Shown: positions 16,974 to 26,140 of the stretch, one piece after another
Position numbering within the stretch: the first letter of the stretch is position 1
Layout: each line of letters opens with the position of its first letter
Assembly (NCBI GenBank): GCA_019694675.1
Contig: JAIBBK010000087.1
Location: forward strand, 46,855-110,854
Length of the DNA stretch: 64,000 nucleotides
Direction of reading: 5' to 3'
Source of the DNA: Ignavibacteria bacterium
Lineage (GTDB): Bacteria > Bacteroidota > Ignavibacteria > Tepidaquicellales > Tepidaquicellaceae
Position numbers and translations under genes: made by a program
The notes under the pieces: model-generated
What the model was told of the DNA's origin: nothing
Databases searched by the model: none
What the model saw: only the letters and a program-made list of their open reading frames with translations

Positions 16974-17911
16974 ACTCTGTTCTTTGCAAATACCGTAACC
17001 AGATACTGATGAATCCTACCGAGTGTTTCCGGACCCGACCTGAAAGCTTCGGCCTTAAATCCTTTGTTGACCGGATCGATGCTCAGATATTTCATAAATG
17101 CCTCAGAGCTTTCCATCCAGTCCGTATTTGATGCAAGCGAATTCAGCGCCTTCACCGGGTTATTCACCAAACTCTTGAACTTCACGGCTCCCTCATCGGT
17201 ATTATCTGCCGACACGGAATTATAAATTGAAGTAAGGTCGGCTTTAAGCGTATCGTAATCAAGAACTCTCAGTGTCATTGCAAGGTCAAGCGGGATCTGA
17301 TTCGGTGTTTTCACACCTTTTGAGAGCTGATATTTTTCATCGAGTTTTGCCACATCGTCCGGAGCTACTTTAGGATACTCCGGATTGAAAGTCTGAACGT
17401 ACTGAAGTATTGCAAACCTGTCTTCCGGCGGAATATTGCTGAAGCTTGCCATGCCGGTTCCTGCAATTCCTTCCTGAAGTGTCACATACATCTCTGTGAT
17501 CTTCTTTCCGTTTTTCCATGTCTGCGCATTTAGGTCAGCGAAGTTCCTCGGCGGCGGATTAAGAGCCGCGCCCGCTGCGCCGTTGCCCGCGCCCGTTTCA
17601 CCGTGACAGCTTGCGCAGTTTGTATTGTAGAGTCCCTTTCCTTTCTCAACCAGAGCAGGATCGGGAGTAGAGAATTTAACAATGTCAATCGGAGGAGTGA
17701 CAGAACCCTGCTTCACAGGAAGCGCCGCCCGCATGTTTGAATCTGCCGCAAGCATTCCGGGTGAATAGAACAGACTGTTATGATCAAGCGTGCTCACATA
17801 CCTTGCTCCGAGAAAGATCAGAAATGCGAGAAGCAGGAGATAAAGTACACCGTATGCCTTTTCCAGTCCCTTGAACAAGCTCTCCGAATCCTTCTTTATG
17901 TTGATGCTCAT
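16970..17911 (-). CDS. Membrane-anchored monohaem cytochrome c of the act/cox operon
   Basis: A 313-residue protein with one N-terminal membrane helix (YGVLYLLLLAFLIFLGARYV) and a periplasmic class I cytochrome c: haem site CASCHGETGAGNGAAG near residue 98 and a possible Met ligand in GTGMASFSNIPPEDRFAI. The ~130 residues after the haem domain are helical and unrecognised. It lies directly after actF. Since an ActE-like cytochrome is already fused to ActD, this is a second monohaem cytochrome, a candidate shuttle between alternative complex III and the aa3 oxidase, whose subunit II lacks its own cytochrome domain. Confidence 0.85.
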   Translation of the reverse strand: MSINIKKDSESLFKGLEKAYGVLYLLLLAFLIFLGARYVSTLDHNSLFYSPGMLAADSNMRAALPVKQGSVTPPIDIVKFSTPDPALVEKGKGLYNTNCASCHGETGAGNGAAGAALNPPPRNFADLNAQTWKNGKKITEMYVTLQEGIAGTGMASFSNIPPEDRFAILQYVQTFNPEYPKVAPDDVAKLDEKYQLSKGVKTPNQIPLDLAMTLRVLDYDTLKADLTSIYNSVSADNTDEGAVKFKSLVNNPVKALNSLASNTDWMESSEAFMKYLSIDPVNKGFKAEAFRSGPETLGRIHQYLVTVFAKNRV

Positions 17912-17926
17912 TGAGAAAAAGAAAAA

Positions 17927-19108
17927 TTAGTTTAGATGAAAATAAAGTCCGCGCTGAAGCTTTGGATCGCCGACCGGAACGATATTGAATCTGCTTGCCA
18001 TATAGTTAAACACAAGCGCAATTATTCCGAATGCAAGGACTAGGAAACCAAGCTCATTCCAACTGAACACAAATCCGTCCTTGAAATATGTTGGCATTAT
18101 TATCCAGTAAAGATCATAAGCATGTGCATAAATAAGCCATGCCGACATATAGAGTATCAGGTTCGGATTGACCTTTGAACTTCTGGGAAGAAGCATCAGG
18201 AACGGAATTATAAAGTGAACGAACAGAAGTCCAATGGAAAAATAAACCCAAGAGCCTTCCATCCTGTTCATGAACCAGAATGTCTCCTCCGGAATATCCG
18301 CATACCATATGAGCATGTATTGCGAAAAGCCGATGTAAGTCCAGAACACATTGAAAGCGAACATCAGAGTGCCGAAGCTGTAATACTTCTCATCGTCAAC
18401 CTTGAATCCGAAAAAGCCGCCTTCATTCAGGCTGACTGATATGAAAGCGGAGATCGAGATCGCCGCAACAAGTGTCCCTGCAAAATAATAAACACCGAAC
18501 ATCGTCGAGAACCAGTGCGGCTCCAGGCTCATCATCCAGTCAATTGCTGTGAATGATATTGTGAGGATGAAGAGTATTGCAAATATCGCCGAGTACTTAA
18601 TGCTTGATGCCGTGAGCGCAGGATCCTTGCTGATGTCCTGCTTCCTCGAGTTCCTTGTGAACAGGTAATAGAATATGAGCCAGATGAGAAGTATGACGCC
18701 TGTCCTTGCAATGAAGAACGTCGTGTTCAGATAAGGCTCTTTGCTCTTAAGTATGGGATCTTCCGCAACTGCTTCAGCGTGTGTCCAGTGAAATAGATCA
18801 TGCATACCGAAGAGAAGCGGAATGACCAGAATCACAAGCAGAAGAATAATGCCCGCCAGGAACTCCGGCACTCTCCTGAAAGGAGTGCTCCAGTTGGCGC
18901 CAACAAGATACTCCAGCGCAACGAGCGCAAGTGAACCGACTCCGATGCTTACCAGGAACATGTACATCCACAGGTATCCGAAGAATGCCCTGTGCGGATC
19001 AACGGCAAAAGCCGCACCGCCCATTATCACGCCGACAGCGGTCAGTATCATTCCCCACTTGCCTACCGAAGCCGGAAGTTTTTTTGGTGTAGTTAATTCC
19101 ATCATCAA
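17927..19108 (-). CDS. actF: Alternative complex III subunit ActF
   Basis: A 393-residue membrane protein with about ten helices. The pattern MFLVSIGVGSLALVALEYLVGANWSTPFRRVPEFLAG near the N-terminus and SLEPHWFSTMFGVYYFAG in the middle are typical of ActF (quinone-binding subunit 2), which is related to ActC/NrfD by half. It forms part of the membrane sector of quinol:cytochrome c oxidoreductase. Starts 22 bases after the ActD-ActE fusion gene. Confidence 0.93.
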   Translation of the reverse strand: MMMELTTPKKLPASVGKWGMILTAVGVIMGGAAFAVDPHRAFFGYLWMYMFLVSIGVGSLALVALEYLVGANWSTPFRRVPEFLAGIILLLVILVIPLLFGMHDLFHWTHAEAVAEDPILKSKEPYLNTTFFIARTGVILLIWLIFYYLFTRNSRKQDISKDPALTASSIKYSAIFAILFILTISFTAIDWMMSLEPHWFSTMFGVYYFAGTLVAAISISAFISVSLNEGGFFGFKVDDEKYYSFGTLMFAFNVFWTYIGFSQYMLIWYADIPEETFWFMNRMEGSWVYFSIGLLFVHFIIPFLMLLPRSSKVNPNLILYMSAWLIYAHAYDLYWIIMPTYFKDGFVFSWNELGFLVLAFGIIALVFNYMASRFNIVPVGDPKLQRGLYFHLN

Positions 19109-19130
19109 AAATTGTTAGACTCTTTTTCTT

Positions 19131-20333
19131 TTATTTTGGAAGATCCTGGTCCTTTGCGTTCTTTGCTCTCTGCAGTACTCTTACATAATGAACTATAGCC
19201 CACCTGTCGTCACGTGAGATCTGGCCTTCGTAACTCGGCATCACATTCTGCCCGTTCGTTATCACATGATAGATATTACCGTCTTTCCAGTTCAGCACCT
19301 TACTGTTATGAAGGCTTGGCGGCTTCGGGAACTGGTCGTTCAGTCTGCCGTCACCGTCGCCAAAGTAACCGTGACACGGACTGCAGTATATGTTGTACTT
19401 TTCCTGCCCCTTTTCAATAACATTCTTGCTAACCGGCAGAGGATTCGCAAGCAGTCTTACGGCTGAATCGGGCAATCCCTTATATTCATAGGGCATAAAG
19501 CCTCTTGCCACAGTTCCTGCAACAGGTTCGCGCATGCCGGACTTGTTCGCAAAGAACAAACTTTCACTTTGCGCATTTATCCTTGCCTGTTTCCACATCC
19601 AGTCAAACGGCACAACCTGATACAGCACAATATTCAAAGTGAAGTAAGTGACAATAGCCGCAATGGCAGCCACTCCGATCAATGTCATTATGAACTTCCT
19701 GTTGAAGATCGGTGTCTTGTCCGTGAGGTTTGACGGCTTGTAATAAATATTCTCTATCCTGCTGGCGCCGAGCGACCTGAAAAGTTCCGTTACCTGCGTT
19801 TCGGAGAACATCCTGTCATCGGCGGCGATGACAATTCCAAACTTGTCGGAAGAAACCCTTTTCATGAACTCCGTATCGCTTATCGGGCTGTTGATCTTGG
19901 GTAGTTTGTTAAGTAATATAAGCATGCCCACTACTGTTGCAAAACCCGTCAGCAGTATGGTTCCCTCAAACGTGATGGGTATTGACGGCGGAAGCGAAAA
20001 GAACGGCTTGCCTCCGATAATGTTCGGGTAGTCCTTGCTTCCCATCCACCACATCATAAGCAATGCAAGGAAAAGCCCGGTAATGCCGCCTGTAAATGCG
20101 ATCGGCCCCACAAGCGGATACTTGATTCCCATAGCCTGGTCAAGTCTGTGTACCGGATAAGGCGTATAAGCATCAAATTTCTTGTATCCCCTGCCCGAGA
20201 CTTCCGAAGCGGCGGCCATTATTTCATTCGGCGTGTCAAAAATCGCCGAGACGGCATAGAGCCTGTCTGTTCTGCGCTCCTCGTCGTTTCTCGAATTGTA
20301 TTCCCTGAAGAAGTTGACAATCTTTTTAATCAT
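19131..20333 (-). CDS. Fused ActD-ActE: DUF3341 membrane subunit plus monohaem cytochrome c
   Basis: A 400-residue protein combining two act subunits. Residues ~25-180 are ActD (DUF3341): [28 protein letters not shown] and two membrane helices. A third helix (~225-250) leads into a periplasmic cytochrome c like ActE, with haem site [13 protein letters not shown] near residue 318 and the Met-containing [20 protein letters not shown]. In most described operons actD and actE are separate genes. No frameshift or repeat marks the junction, so it reads as a real fusion. The start overlaps the actC stop by four bases. Confidence 0.88.
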   Translation of the reverse strand: MIKKIVNFFREYNSRNDEERRTDRLYAVSAIFDTPNEIMAAASEVSGRGYKKFDAYTPYPVHRLDQAMGIKYPLVGPIAFTGGITGLFLALLMMWWMGSKDYPNIIGGKPFFSLPPSIPITFEGTILLTGFATVVGMLILLNKLPKINSPISDTEFMKRVSSDKFGIVIAADDRMFSETQVTELFRSLGASRIENIYYKPSNLTDKTPIFNRKFIMTLIGVAAIAAIVTYFTLNIVLYQVVPFDWMWKQARINAQSESLFFANKSGMREPVAGTVARGFMPYEYKGLPDSAVRLLANPLPVSKNVIEKGQEKYNIYCSPCHGYFGDGDGRLNDQFPKPPSLHNSKVLNWKDGNIYHVITNGQNVMPSYEGQISRDDRWAIVHYVRVLQRAKNAKDQDLPK

Positions 20334-21724
20334 TTGTGGCCTCCTTCCCCGTGCGGCTCAGGATGTATGCTTGGCTGAGCACCTTCAACCACCGCCTTGA
20401 TCTCTGCAATCGAAACAAGCGGCATGGTCTTTATGAACAGAAGCAGGAATGTGAAAAAGAATCCGAAACTGCCAAGCAGAAGACCGAAATCAGTTATTGT
20501 CGGAATGTACATAGCCCAGCTTGACGGAAGAAAATCCCTGTGAAGCGAAGTGACCACGATAACAAATCTCTCGAACCACATACCGACATTTACAAGTATC
20601 ACAAGTACCATTGTTATAGGTATTGATGTTCTGACCTTCTTGAACCAGAACAACTGCGGGAAGAACACATTACAACTTACCATTGTCCAGTAAGCCCATG
20701 CGTACGGCCCGAAGACCCTGTTGATGAAAGCAAACTGTTCAAAAGTATTTCCGCTGTACCATGCAATGAAGAACTCCATTCCGTAGGCATATCCGACCAT
20801 CATTCCTGTGGCAAGAAGGATCTTGTTCATTTTCTCCAGGTGGTTTATGGTGATGATATGCTCCAGGTCAAAAACTTTTCTCACTATGATAAGAACTGTG
20901 GATACCATACCGAATCCCGAGAAGATAGCTCCTGCAACGAAGTAAGGAGGAAAGATCGTTGTGTGCCATCCGGGAATTATTGAAACGGCAAAGTCAAACG
21001 AAACGATACTGTGCACAGAAAGCACAAGCGGTGTGGAAATACCCGCAAGTATAAGGTACGCTCGTTCGTAGTTGCTCCAGTTCCTGTTGGAGAATGTCCA
21101 CCCGAGACTGGCCACCGAGTATATCGTCTTCTTGATCTTGTTGGTCGTCCTGTTCCTGAGCACGGCGAAATCGGGAACAAGCCCGATTCCCCAGAACAGA
21201 AGTGAAACCGTAAAATATGTTGAAACAGCGAATACGTCCCAAAGCAGCGGGGACAGGAAATTCACCCATACGCCGTTTTGATTTGGCAGCGGGAGAAGAT
21301 ATCCTGCAAGCCACGGCCTTCCTGTGTGAATGATCGGGAAGATACCGGCAGTCATAACAGCAAAGATAGTCATAGCTTCTGCAAACCTTGCAATACCTGT
21401 TCTCCATCTTTGCCTGAAGAGAAAGAGGATCGCAGAGATGAGCGTTCCTGCGTGACCGATACCGATCCAGAAAACGAAGTTAACAATGTCGAACGCCCAG
21501 CCCACCGGCTGATTGTTGCCCCATTCCCCGATCCCGAAGTAAAGAGTGTTGGTAAGCGCAAGTGCACCTATCATAAGCGCCGTGAACGAGATGCCGAATG
21601 CGATCCACCAGCCTTTGGTCGGCTTTGTCTCGGTGGGATGAGCAAGGACCTGATCGATCTCTTTGAAATCGGCTCTTGAGGTTACAAGCGGCAGCTCACG
21701 CGTGTATGTAGCGTCATAACTCAA
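20330..21724 (-). CDS. actC: Alternative complex III subunit ActC (NrfD-like)
   Basis: A 464-residue protein with about ten membrane helices of the NrfD/PsrC family. [41 protein letters not shown] and [30 protein letters not shown] are the conserved loops; His and Asp in the latter lie near the quinol site in known structures. It receives electrons from quinol and passes them to the ActB iron-sulfur clusters. Overlaps the actB stop and the downstream fusion gene start by four bases each. Confidence 0.95.
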   Translation of the reverse strand: MSYDATYTRELPLVTSRADFKEIDQVLAHPTETKPTKGWWIAFGISFTALMIGALALTNTLYFGIGEWGNNQPVGWAFDIVNFVFWIGIGHAGTLISAILFLFRQRWRTGIARFAEAMTIFAVMTAGIFPIIHTGRPWLAGYLLPLPNQNGVWVNFLSPLLWDVFAVSTYFTVSLLFWGIGLVPDFAVLRNRTTNKIKKTIYSVASLGWTFSNRNWSNYERAYLILAGISTPLVLSVHSIVSFDFAVSIIPGWHTTIFPPYFVAGAIFSGFGMVSTVLIIVRKVFDLEHIITINHLEKMNKILLATGMMVGYAYGMEFFIAWYSGNTFEQFAFINRVFGPYAWAYWTMVSCNVFFPQLFWFKKVRTSIPITMVLVILVNVGMWFERFVIVVTSLHRDFLPSSWAMYIPTITDFGLLLGSFGFFFTFLLLFIKTMPLVSIAEIKAVVEGAQPSIHPEPHGEGGHK

Positions 21725-24700
21725 TGGTGCGCCTCCGTGTTTTCGGTTTCATAAACGTTTCTGAGTTTGGCAAGATAAATTATGTTGGGCTTAACTTTGA
21801 TCTCTTCAAGCACACCGTAACCGATTCCGCTGTTCATAAGTCTGTGAAGTTCCGAATCCTTCGCATTCTGATCGCCGAAAGCTATCGCATCCGTTACGCA
21901 GGCCTCCTGGCAGGCGGTCTTTACATTCGATCCTATCACCTGCCTGTTCTCCCTTATCGCATGCGACCTTTCTTCCATTATCCTCTGCAGGCAGAATGTG
22001 CATTTCTCCATCACGCCTCTTGACCTCACAGTAACTTCGGGATTTGCCATCAGCGAAAACGACTCTGACTCCTGAACCGCATCCCTGAAGTGGTCGCGGA
22101 AGTTGTAGTAGTTGAACCTTCTCACTTTGTAAGGACAGTTATTTGAACAGTATCTTGTTCCTACGCATCTGTTGTAAGCCATACCGTTGATACCGTCGGC
22201 GCTGTGAGTTGTGGCGGCAACAGGGCAAACGTTTTCGCACGGCGCAAAATCGCAGTGCTGGCAAAGCATCGGCTGAAAGCTTGTCTTCGGTTCTTCAGGC
22301 GTGCCTGCATAATACCTGTCGATCCTTATCCACTGCATCTCCCTGTTCTTTTTGACCTGATCCTTGCCGACGATCGGAATATTGTTCTCAACATTGCATG
22401 CGACTACGCATTCGCCGCAACCGATGCACTTGTTGAGATCGATCACCATCCCCCACTTTGTGCCTGTGTGAACGTATTGCTCGTTGATGCTCTCAAGATT
22501 CCTGTTCTCATGCTTCTTCTTTATGAACTCGGGATCTTCCTTGTACTGAAGGTATGTGCCTTCCTGAATTATCCCGCGCCTGAACTGTATGTCCTTAAGA
22601 AGGGGGTCTTCAATATTGTAATGCTCAACGGTCGAAACAAGATCGTGTTTTTCGCCGGTCTTCTCAATGCTGACACTGTCGTTATAAAGCCAGGGCGAGA
22701 GCTTGTAGTTCTTCGATATCAGGGCTCCGGTGTCAAAGCCGACTTCCTTGCCTACGATTCCGCAGACTTCCCTGCCGTATCCGAGCTGAACAGCGATCAC
22801 GCCCTCCGCCATGCCGGGCTGAATGAATGCTGGCAACTGCAGATTGCCGTTTGGAGCAGTGATCTTAACCATGTCTCCGTTCTCTGCCCCAAGCGCTTTT
22901 GCAGTCTGCACAGATATTGCCGCGTAATTGTCCCACACCACTCTCGAAAGCGGCTTCGGCAATTCCTGCAGCCAACCGTTGTTCGCATATCTTCCGTCGC
23001 CGAGGTTCGGATTCGGCGTAAGCATAAGCACATAATTGCCTGACGGGGTCATTACATTGGTTGAGTTCACAAAGGCATCACTCTTAAATCCCGTTGCGGT
23101 TGTAATGTTGGTTGCGGAGCTTGGTGATGCGGACGACAACGAGGCCGCCGTTGTGCCGGCAGTGACCTTCACCACTCCGTCATTCAGACCTGCATTCCAT
23201 GCTGACTTGAACAGCATGTCCGTATTCTGCGACGCAAGCACTCCCGCTTTCCAGCTGTCTTGCAGGTACTTATGGTAAAGTTCCGTATTGAATGCATCCT
23301 TGTTTCCCGCCGCCCACGTCAGAATTACGGCTTCCTTCTGGCGCGTGTTGTATAGCGGCGCGATCACGGGTTGCTGAAGGCTCATGAATCCGCTTCTCGT
23401 CTGATGATCGCCCCATGATTCAAACATTGAATTCACGGGCAGAACAATGTTGCTGGCCGAGGTTGTTTCATTCTCCATCTCGCTTAGTGACACTACGAGC
23501 GGAACACTCTTCAGCGCATCTGCATAGTTCATATCCTTCGGAAGAAGGAAGACCGGATTGGAATCGTAGTGAACCGCCACACCAACCTTACCCGATTTCA
23601 TTGAACTTATCAGCGCATCAATCTCCTGCTTTGTGCTGTGCGGCATTACCGTGACTCTCGTATCATCTTCCGCATGAAGAGCCGTGTTGCCGAGAGCATC
23701 ATTCAACAGATTGACTGCAATATGCGTTGACTCAGGCAATGCTGATCCTGCCATGACATACGAAGCGCCCTTGTTCTTCTTCAGATCTGAAACAAGATGT
23801 TCAATCGTCTCCTTCTTAATATTATACTTCGAGATAAATGAAGACATGCCGGCTTTCTGAAGCCTGTTCAATAGATTCGGATCAGCGGTCGGCACTTTCT
23901 CTCTTTCAATCAGTTCTATCATGAGAGCATATACAAACTCTTCGATCGCATCCGTCCTCAGGATGATCCTGTAGTCGGCATTCATTCCCGTGATCGTGGC
24001 ATTTCCCTCAACGGCATACAGTCTGTTGAACTCGCCGCCGAAAGCATCTCTGTTCTTCACATACATCATGGCATTTTCGATCTTGCCCGGCTCGCTTCCG
24101 AGAAAATCCGACTCAAGCGCAAGGATCACCTTTGCCTTGTCAAGCCTTACTACCGGAAGATTCCTCGTCCCGTAACTCTTTTCATAAGCATTCCGTTTTG
24201 TGGATTCATCATACTGCTCAAATGAATATACCTTCACTGTGGGATAAGCTTTTGCAAGGTCATCAAGCGCTTTCCTTGCAGTCGGGGATGTGATCGTCTG
24301 GGCTATCACCGCAATCTCTTTTCCCGAACTTGCGGCTGACTTAAGCTGTGAGATTATCTTCTCGTCTGCGGCAGGCCACTGTATCTCGTTTGAGGTAAGC
24401 TTGTCAGGCCTTTCAACGGGGTTCTTCAGCCTCTCGGGATCATAAAGATTCATAACCGATGCCTGTGCAACTGAACATGTCTTTCCTTTGCTTACCGGGT
24501 GGTCCGGATTGCCGTCAACCTTTATTGGCCTTCCTTCAATGGTCTTAATAAGAATTCCGCAGGCACTGCTGCATCCGGTACATGTTGAAGCGTAGTATGT
24601 CGGAACGCCTATAGTTATTTCTTCCGGCTTCTTATTGTATGGTACAAGAAATCCCTTCTCCCTGAAATTTGAACAACCTGAAGCGGCGACAGCCGCCGAA

Positions 24701-24948
24701 GCGCTCAGTAGCGCAAGAAACTTTCTTCTTGAAAGCCCTGACATTCTGCTGACATCCGGCCTTTCGAGCGCGCCCTCTGCAAATTCTCTTTCCTTCAGCT
24801 TATTGAACTCGGGGTCGTTGTAAAGCTCCCTGAAGCTTCTCCAGTAATTAGGATCAGCATTTCCGCCGTTTGCCTGTTCATTGTTATCACTGCGGCCGTC
24901 CGGACTGCCAATGATCTCATTCGAGATGTCTATTATCTTATTTTCCAT
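21721..24948 (-). CDS. actB: Alternative complex III subunit ActB (molybdopterin-oxidoreductase-like plus iron-sulfur domains)
   Basis: A 1075-residue periplasmic protein. Residues ~72-97 hold a twin-arginine signal ([20 protein letters not shown]) after a long N-terminal extension, the usual arrangement for ActB. Residues ~110-760 match a molybdopterin oxidoreductase fold that in characterised ActB carries no molybdenum; a Cys-x2-Cys-x3-Cys set (CTGCSSACG) is still visible. Residues ~820-1050 form the ferredoxin-like B2 domain with several four-Cys sets ([41 protein letters not shown]). It relays electrons from ActC to the ActA haems. The start overlaps the small upstream gene by 11 bases. 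Confidence 0.95.
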   Translation of the reverse strand: MENKIIDISNEIIGSPDGRSDNNEQANGGNADPNYWRSFRELYNDPEFNKLKEREFAEGALERPDVSRMSGLSRRKFLALLSASAAVAASGCSNFREKGFLVPYNKKPEEITIGVPTYYASTCTGCSSACGILIKTIEGRPIKVDGNPDHPVSKGKTCSVAQASVMNLYDPERLKNPVERPDKLTSNEIQWPAADEKIISQLKSAASSGKEIAVIAQTITSPTARKALDDLAKAYPTVKVYSFEQYDESTKRNAYEKSYGTRNLPVVRLDKAKVILALESDFLGSEPGKIENAMMYVKNRDAFGGEFNRLYAVEGNATITGMNADYRIILRTDAIEEFVYALMIELIEREKVPTADPNLLNRLQKAGMSSFISKYNIKKETIEHLVSDLKKNKGASYVMAGSALPESTHIAVNLLNDALGNTALHAEDDTRVTVMPHSTKQEIDALISSMKSGKVGVAVHYDSNPVFLLPKDMNYADALKSVPLVVSLSEMENETTSASNIVLPVNSMFESWGDHQTRSGFMSLQQPVIAPLYNTRQKEAVILTWAAGNKDAFNTELYHKYLQDSWKAGVLASQNTDMLFKSAWNAGLNDGVVKVTAGTTAASLSSASPSSATNITTATGFKSDAFVNSTNVMTPSGNYVLMLTPNPNLGDGRYANNGWLQELPKPLSRVVWDNYAAISVQTAKALGAENGDMVKITAPNGNLQLPAFIQPGMAEGVIAVQLGYGREVCGIVGKEVGFDTGALISKNYKLSPWLYNDSVSIEKTGEKHDLVSTVEHYNIEDPLLKDIQFRRGIIQEGTYLQYKEDPEFIKKKHENRNLESINEQYVHTGTKWGMVIDLNKCIGCGECVVACNVENNIPIVGKDQVKKNREMQWIRIDRYYAGTPEEPKTSFQPMLCQHCDFAPCENVCPVAATTHSADGINGMAYNRCVGTRYCSNNCPYKVRRFNYYNFRDHFRDAVQESESFSLMANPEVTVRSRGVMEKCTFCLQRIMEERSHAIRENRQVIGSNVKTACQEACVTDAIAFGDQNAKDSELHRLMNSGIGYGVLEEIKVKPNIIYLAKLRNVYETENTEAHH

Positions 24949-25159
24949 TTGCCTTGTTCTTAGTTCTCTTCACTGCATGAGGATTTGGGATTACCCGCAA
25001 CGGCTCTTTTGAACTGCTGTCCTTTGCCGCCGATTTGCCGAATGGAATTGCGGTTGCCAATGCCGTGCCGAGCGCGGCTGCGCCCGTTAACAGAAAGAAC
25101 TTCTTCCTGCCGATCTTGTCAGAGCTCAAAGTTTTCTTGTTAAGGTTTGTTGATGTCAA
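24938..25159 (-). CDS. Small secreted peptide with Tat-like signal, between actA and actB
   Basis: A 73-residue protein made of a basic start (GRKKFF, a single-Arg variant of the twin-arginine motif), a hydrophobic stretch (LLTGAAALGTALATAIPFG) and about 35 charged residues. Most of the mature part is Lys/Arg-rich. It starts 13 bases after actA and overlaps actB by 11 bases, so it is clearly translated within the operon. I do not recognise it. It may be a small accessory subunit or assembly factor of alternative complex III; chance survival of a short frame is less likely given the tight coupling. Confidence 0.6.
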   Translation of the reverse strand: MTSTNLNKKTLSSDKIGRKKFFLLTGAAALGTALATAIPFGKSAAKDSSSKEPLRVIPNPHAVKRTKNKANGK

Positions 25160-25172
25160 CAGCTTATAAAAT

Positions 25173-25760
25173 TTATCTGTGGCACGATCCGCAGTTTGTA
25201 GGACCGTTATTGATCTGAAGATTTTCCTTCCCCGGAATGATGTTCTTGATCACTTCCTTCGGATTCCTGTGGCAGTCAAGGCAGGCTTTCATTGTAAAGT
25301 CCTTGACCTGTGACACAACATCCATTTCCGCTACGTTGCCGTGGCAGTTTGAACAATCAATGCCTTTGTTAACATGAACGCTGTGGTCAAAGTATGCGAA
25401 GTCAGGAATTCTGTGGATCCGTTTCCACTCAATGGGAATGCCCTTAGTATAGTAATCCGTCAGCTTGATGATCTCCGGCTTGTCTTTCCTTGCTATGGAA
25501 TGGCAGTTCATACATACAGAAGCCGACGGGACGTTGGCATGCCTTGACTTGTCAACATCGCTGTGGCAGTATCTGCAGTCGATCTTCATTGTGCCGGCAT
25601 GAAGTTTGTGAGAGTAGGCGATCGGCTGGACCGGCCCGTATCCGACACCGTTTCTTTCCGCATAAGAAACATAGTATGTGATGACAAATACGGCTAATAC
25701 AGTGAATACAATAAGCGGCAGGCGGACTTTGAGAGTGTAATCAAGTAGAAAATTCTTCAT
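25173..25760 (-). CDS. actA: Alternative complex III subunit ActA, pentahaem cytochrome c
   Basis: A 195-residue protein with one N-terminal membrane helix (LPLIVFTVLAVFVITYYV) and exactly five CxxCH haem sites: CRYCH, CMNCH, CSNCH, CLDCH and CGSCH. This matches the pentahaem ActA of the R. marinus-type complex, which accepts electrons from ActB. First gene of a 14-gene operon running to 10463. A TATATTTG promoter element and a palindrome lie just upstream. Confidence 0.95.
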   Translation of the reverse strand: MKNFLLDYTLKVRLPLIVFTVLAVFVITYYVSYAERNGVGYGPVQPIAYSHKLHAGTMKIDCRYCHSDVDKSRHANVPSASVCMNCHSIARKDKPEIIKLTDYYTKGIPIEWKRIHRIPDFAYFDHSVHVNKGIDCSNCHGNVAEMDVVSQVKDFTMKACLDCHRNPKEVIKNIIPGKENLQINNGPTNCGSCHR

Positions 25761-25788
25761 CCAGGGTCTTTTTGAAAAAAGGAATGTG

Positions 25789-25796
25789 CAAATATA
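25789..25796 (-). promoter_or_regulatory. Candidate -7 element for the act/cox operon
   Basis: TATATTTG on the minus strand, matching the Bacteroidota TAnnTTTG element, 28 bases before the actA start codon. I see no good TTTG at the expected distance upstream, which lowers confidence. It is followed by CACA, as in the candidate at 33097-33104. Confidence 0.4.
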
Positions 25797-25831
25797 TTGA
25801 AATTACTTCTTTGAGTCTATGAACATTTTTC

Positions 25832-25846
25832 ATCTGCAATGCAGAT
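25832..25846. promoter_or_regulatory. 15-bp palindrome upstream of actA
   Basis: ATCTGCA, one A, TGCAGAT: perfectly inverted, about 35 bases upstream of the candidate actA promoter. The centre (CTGCA-N-TGCAG) resembles the TTGCA-N-TGCAA centre of the palindrome at 6828-6848. A regulator binding site is the simplest reading. Confidence 0.4.
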
Positions 25847-25891
25847 TTTTTTGTGCCTTGCTTACTCACTTGTTTTTTGATTTAACTATCT

Positions 25892-25928
25892 GACTGCCGG
25901 CAGTCTTCAGACTGACACTGCCGCGGCA
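25892..25928. repeat. Cluster of three overlapping or adjacent palindromes
   Basis: GACTGCCGGCAGTC, CAGTCTTCAGACTG (sharing CAGTC with the first, so only one can fold at a time) and TGCCGCGGCA lie within 37 bases of the otherwise plain 380-base gap (25761-26140) between actA and the divergent secreted-protein gene. No T-run follows. Confidence 0.5.
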
Positions 25929-26140
25929 ATTTCAAAGTTGCTTAGTATTTCGTTCAACAAAATAATGTACCGATGCCCGGACATTGAATTGAGATTGTTT
26001 TATCAGTCGCGCTTTGATAATTTGGCATCCTGTTTTCCGCAGCAAACATTAAGTTTTCATTGATGCTCATTACTTCCGGAATTTCCGGTTCAGTTATGAT
26101 CGTTAAAAATAATACGTTAAACCCAATTCAGGATTCAATG

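Noticed and set aside
22204..23043. 280-codon plus-strand frame opposite actB
   Set aside because: It is a shadow of actB on the other strand, rich in Cys, Leu and Arg without domain logic, and actB motifs are certain.
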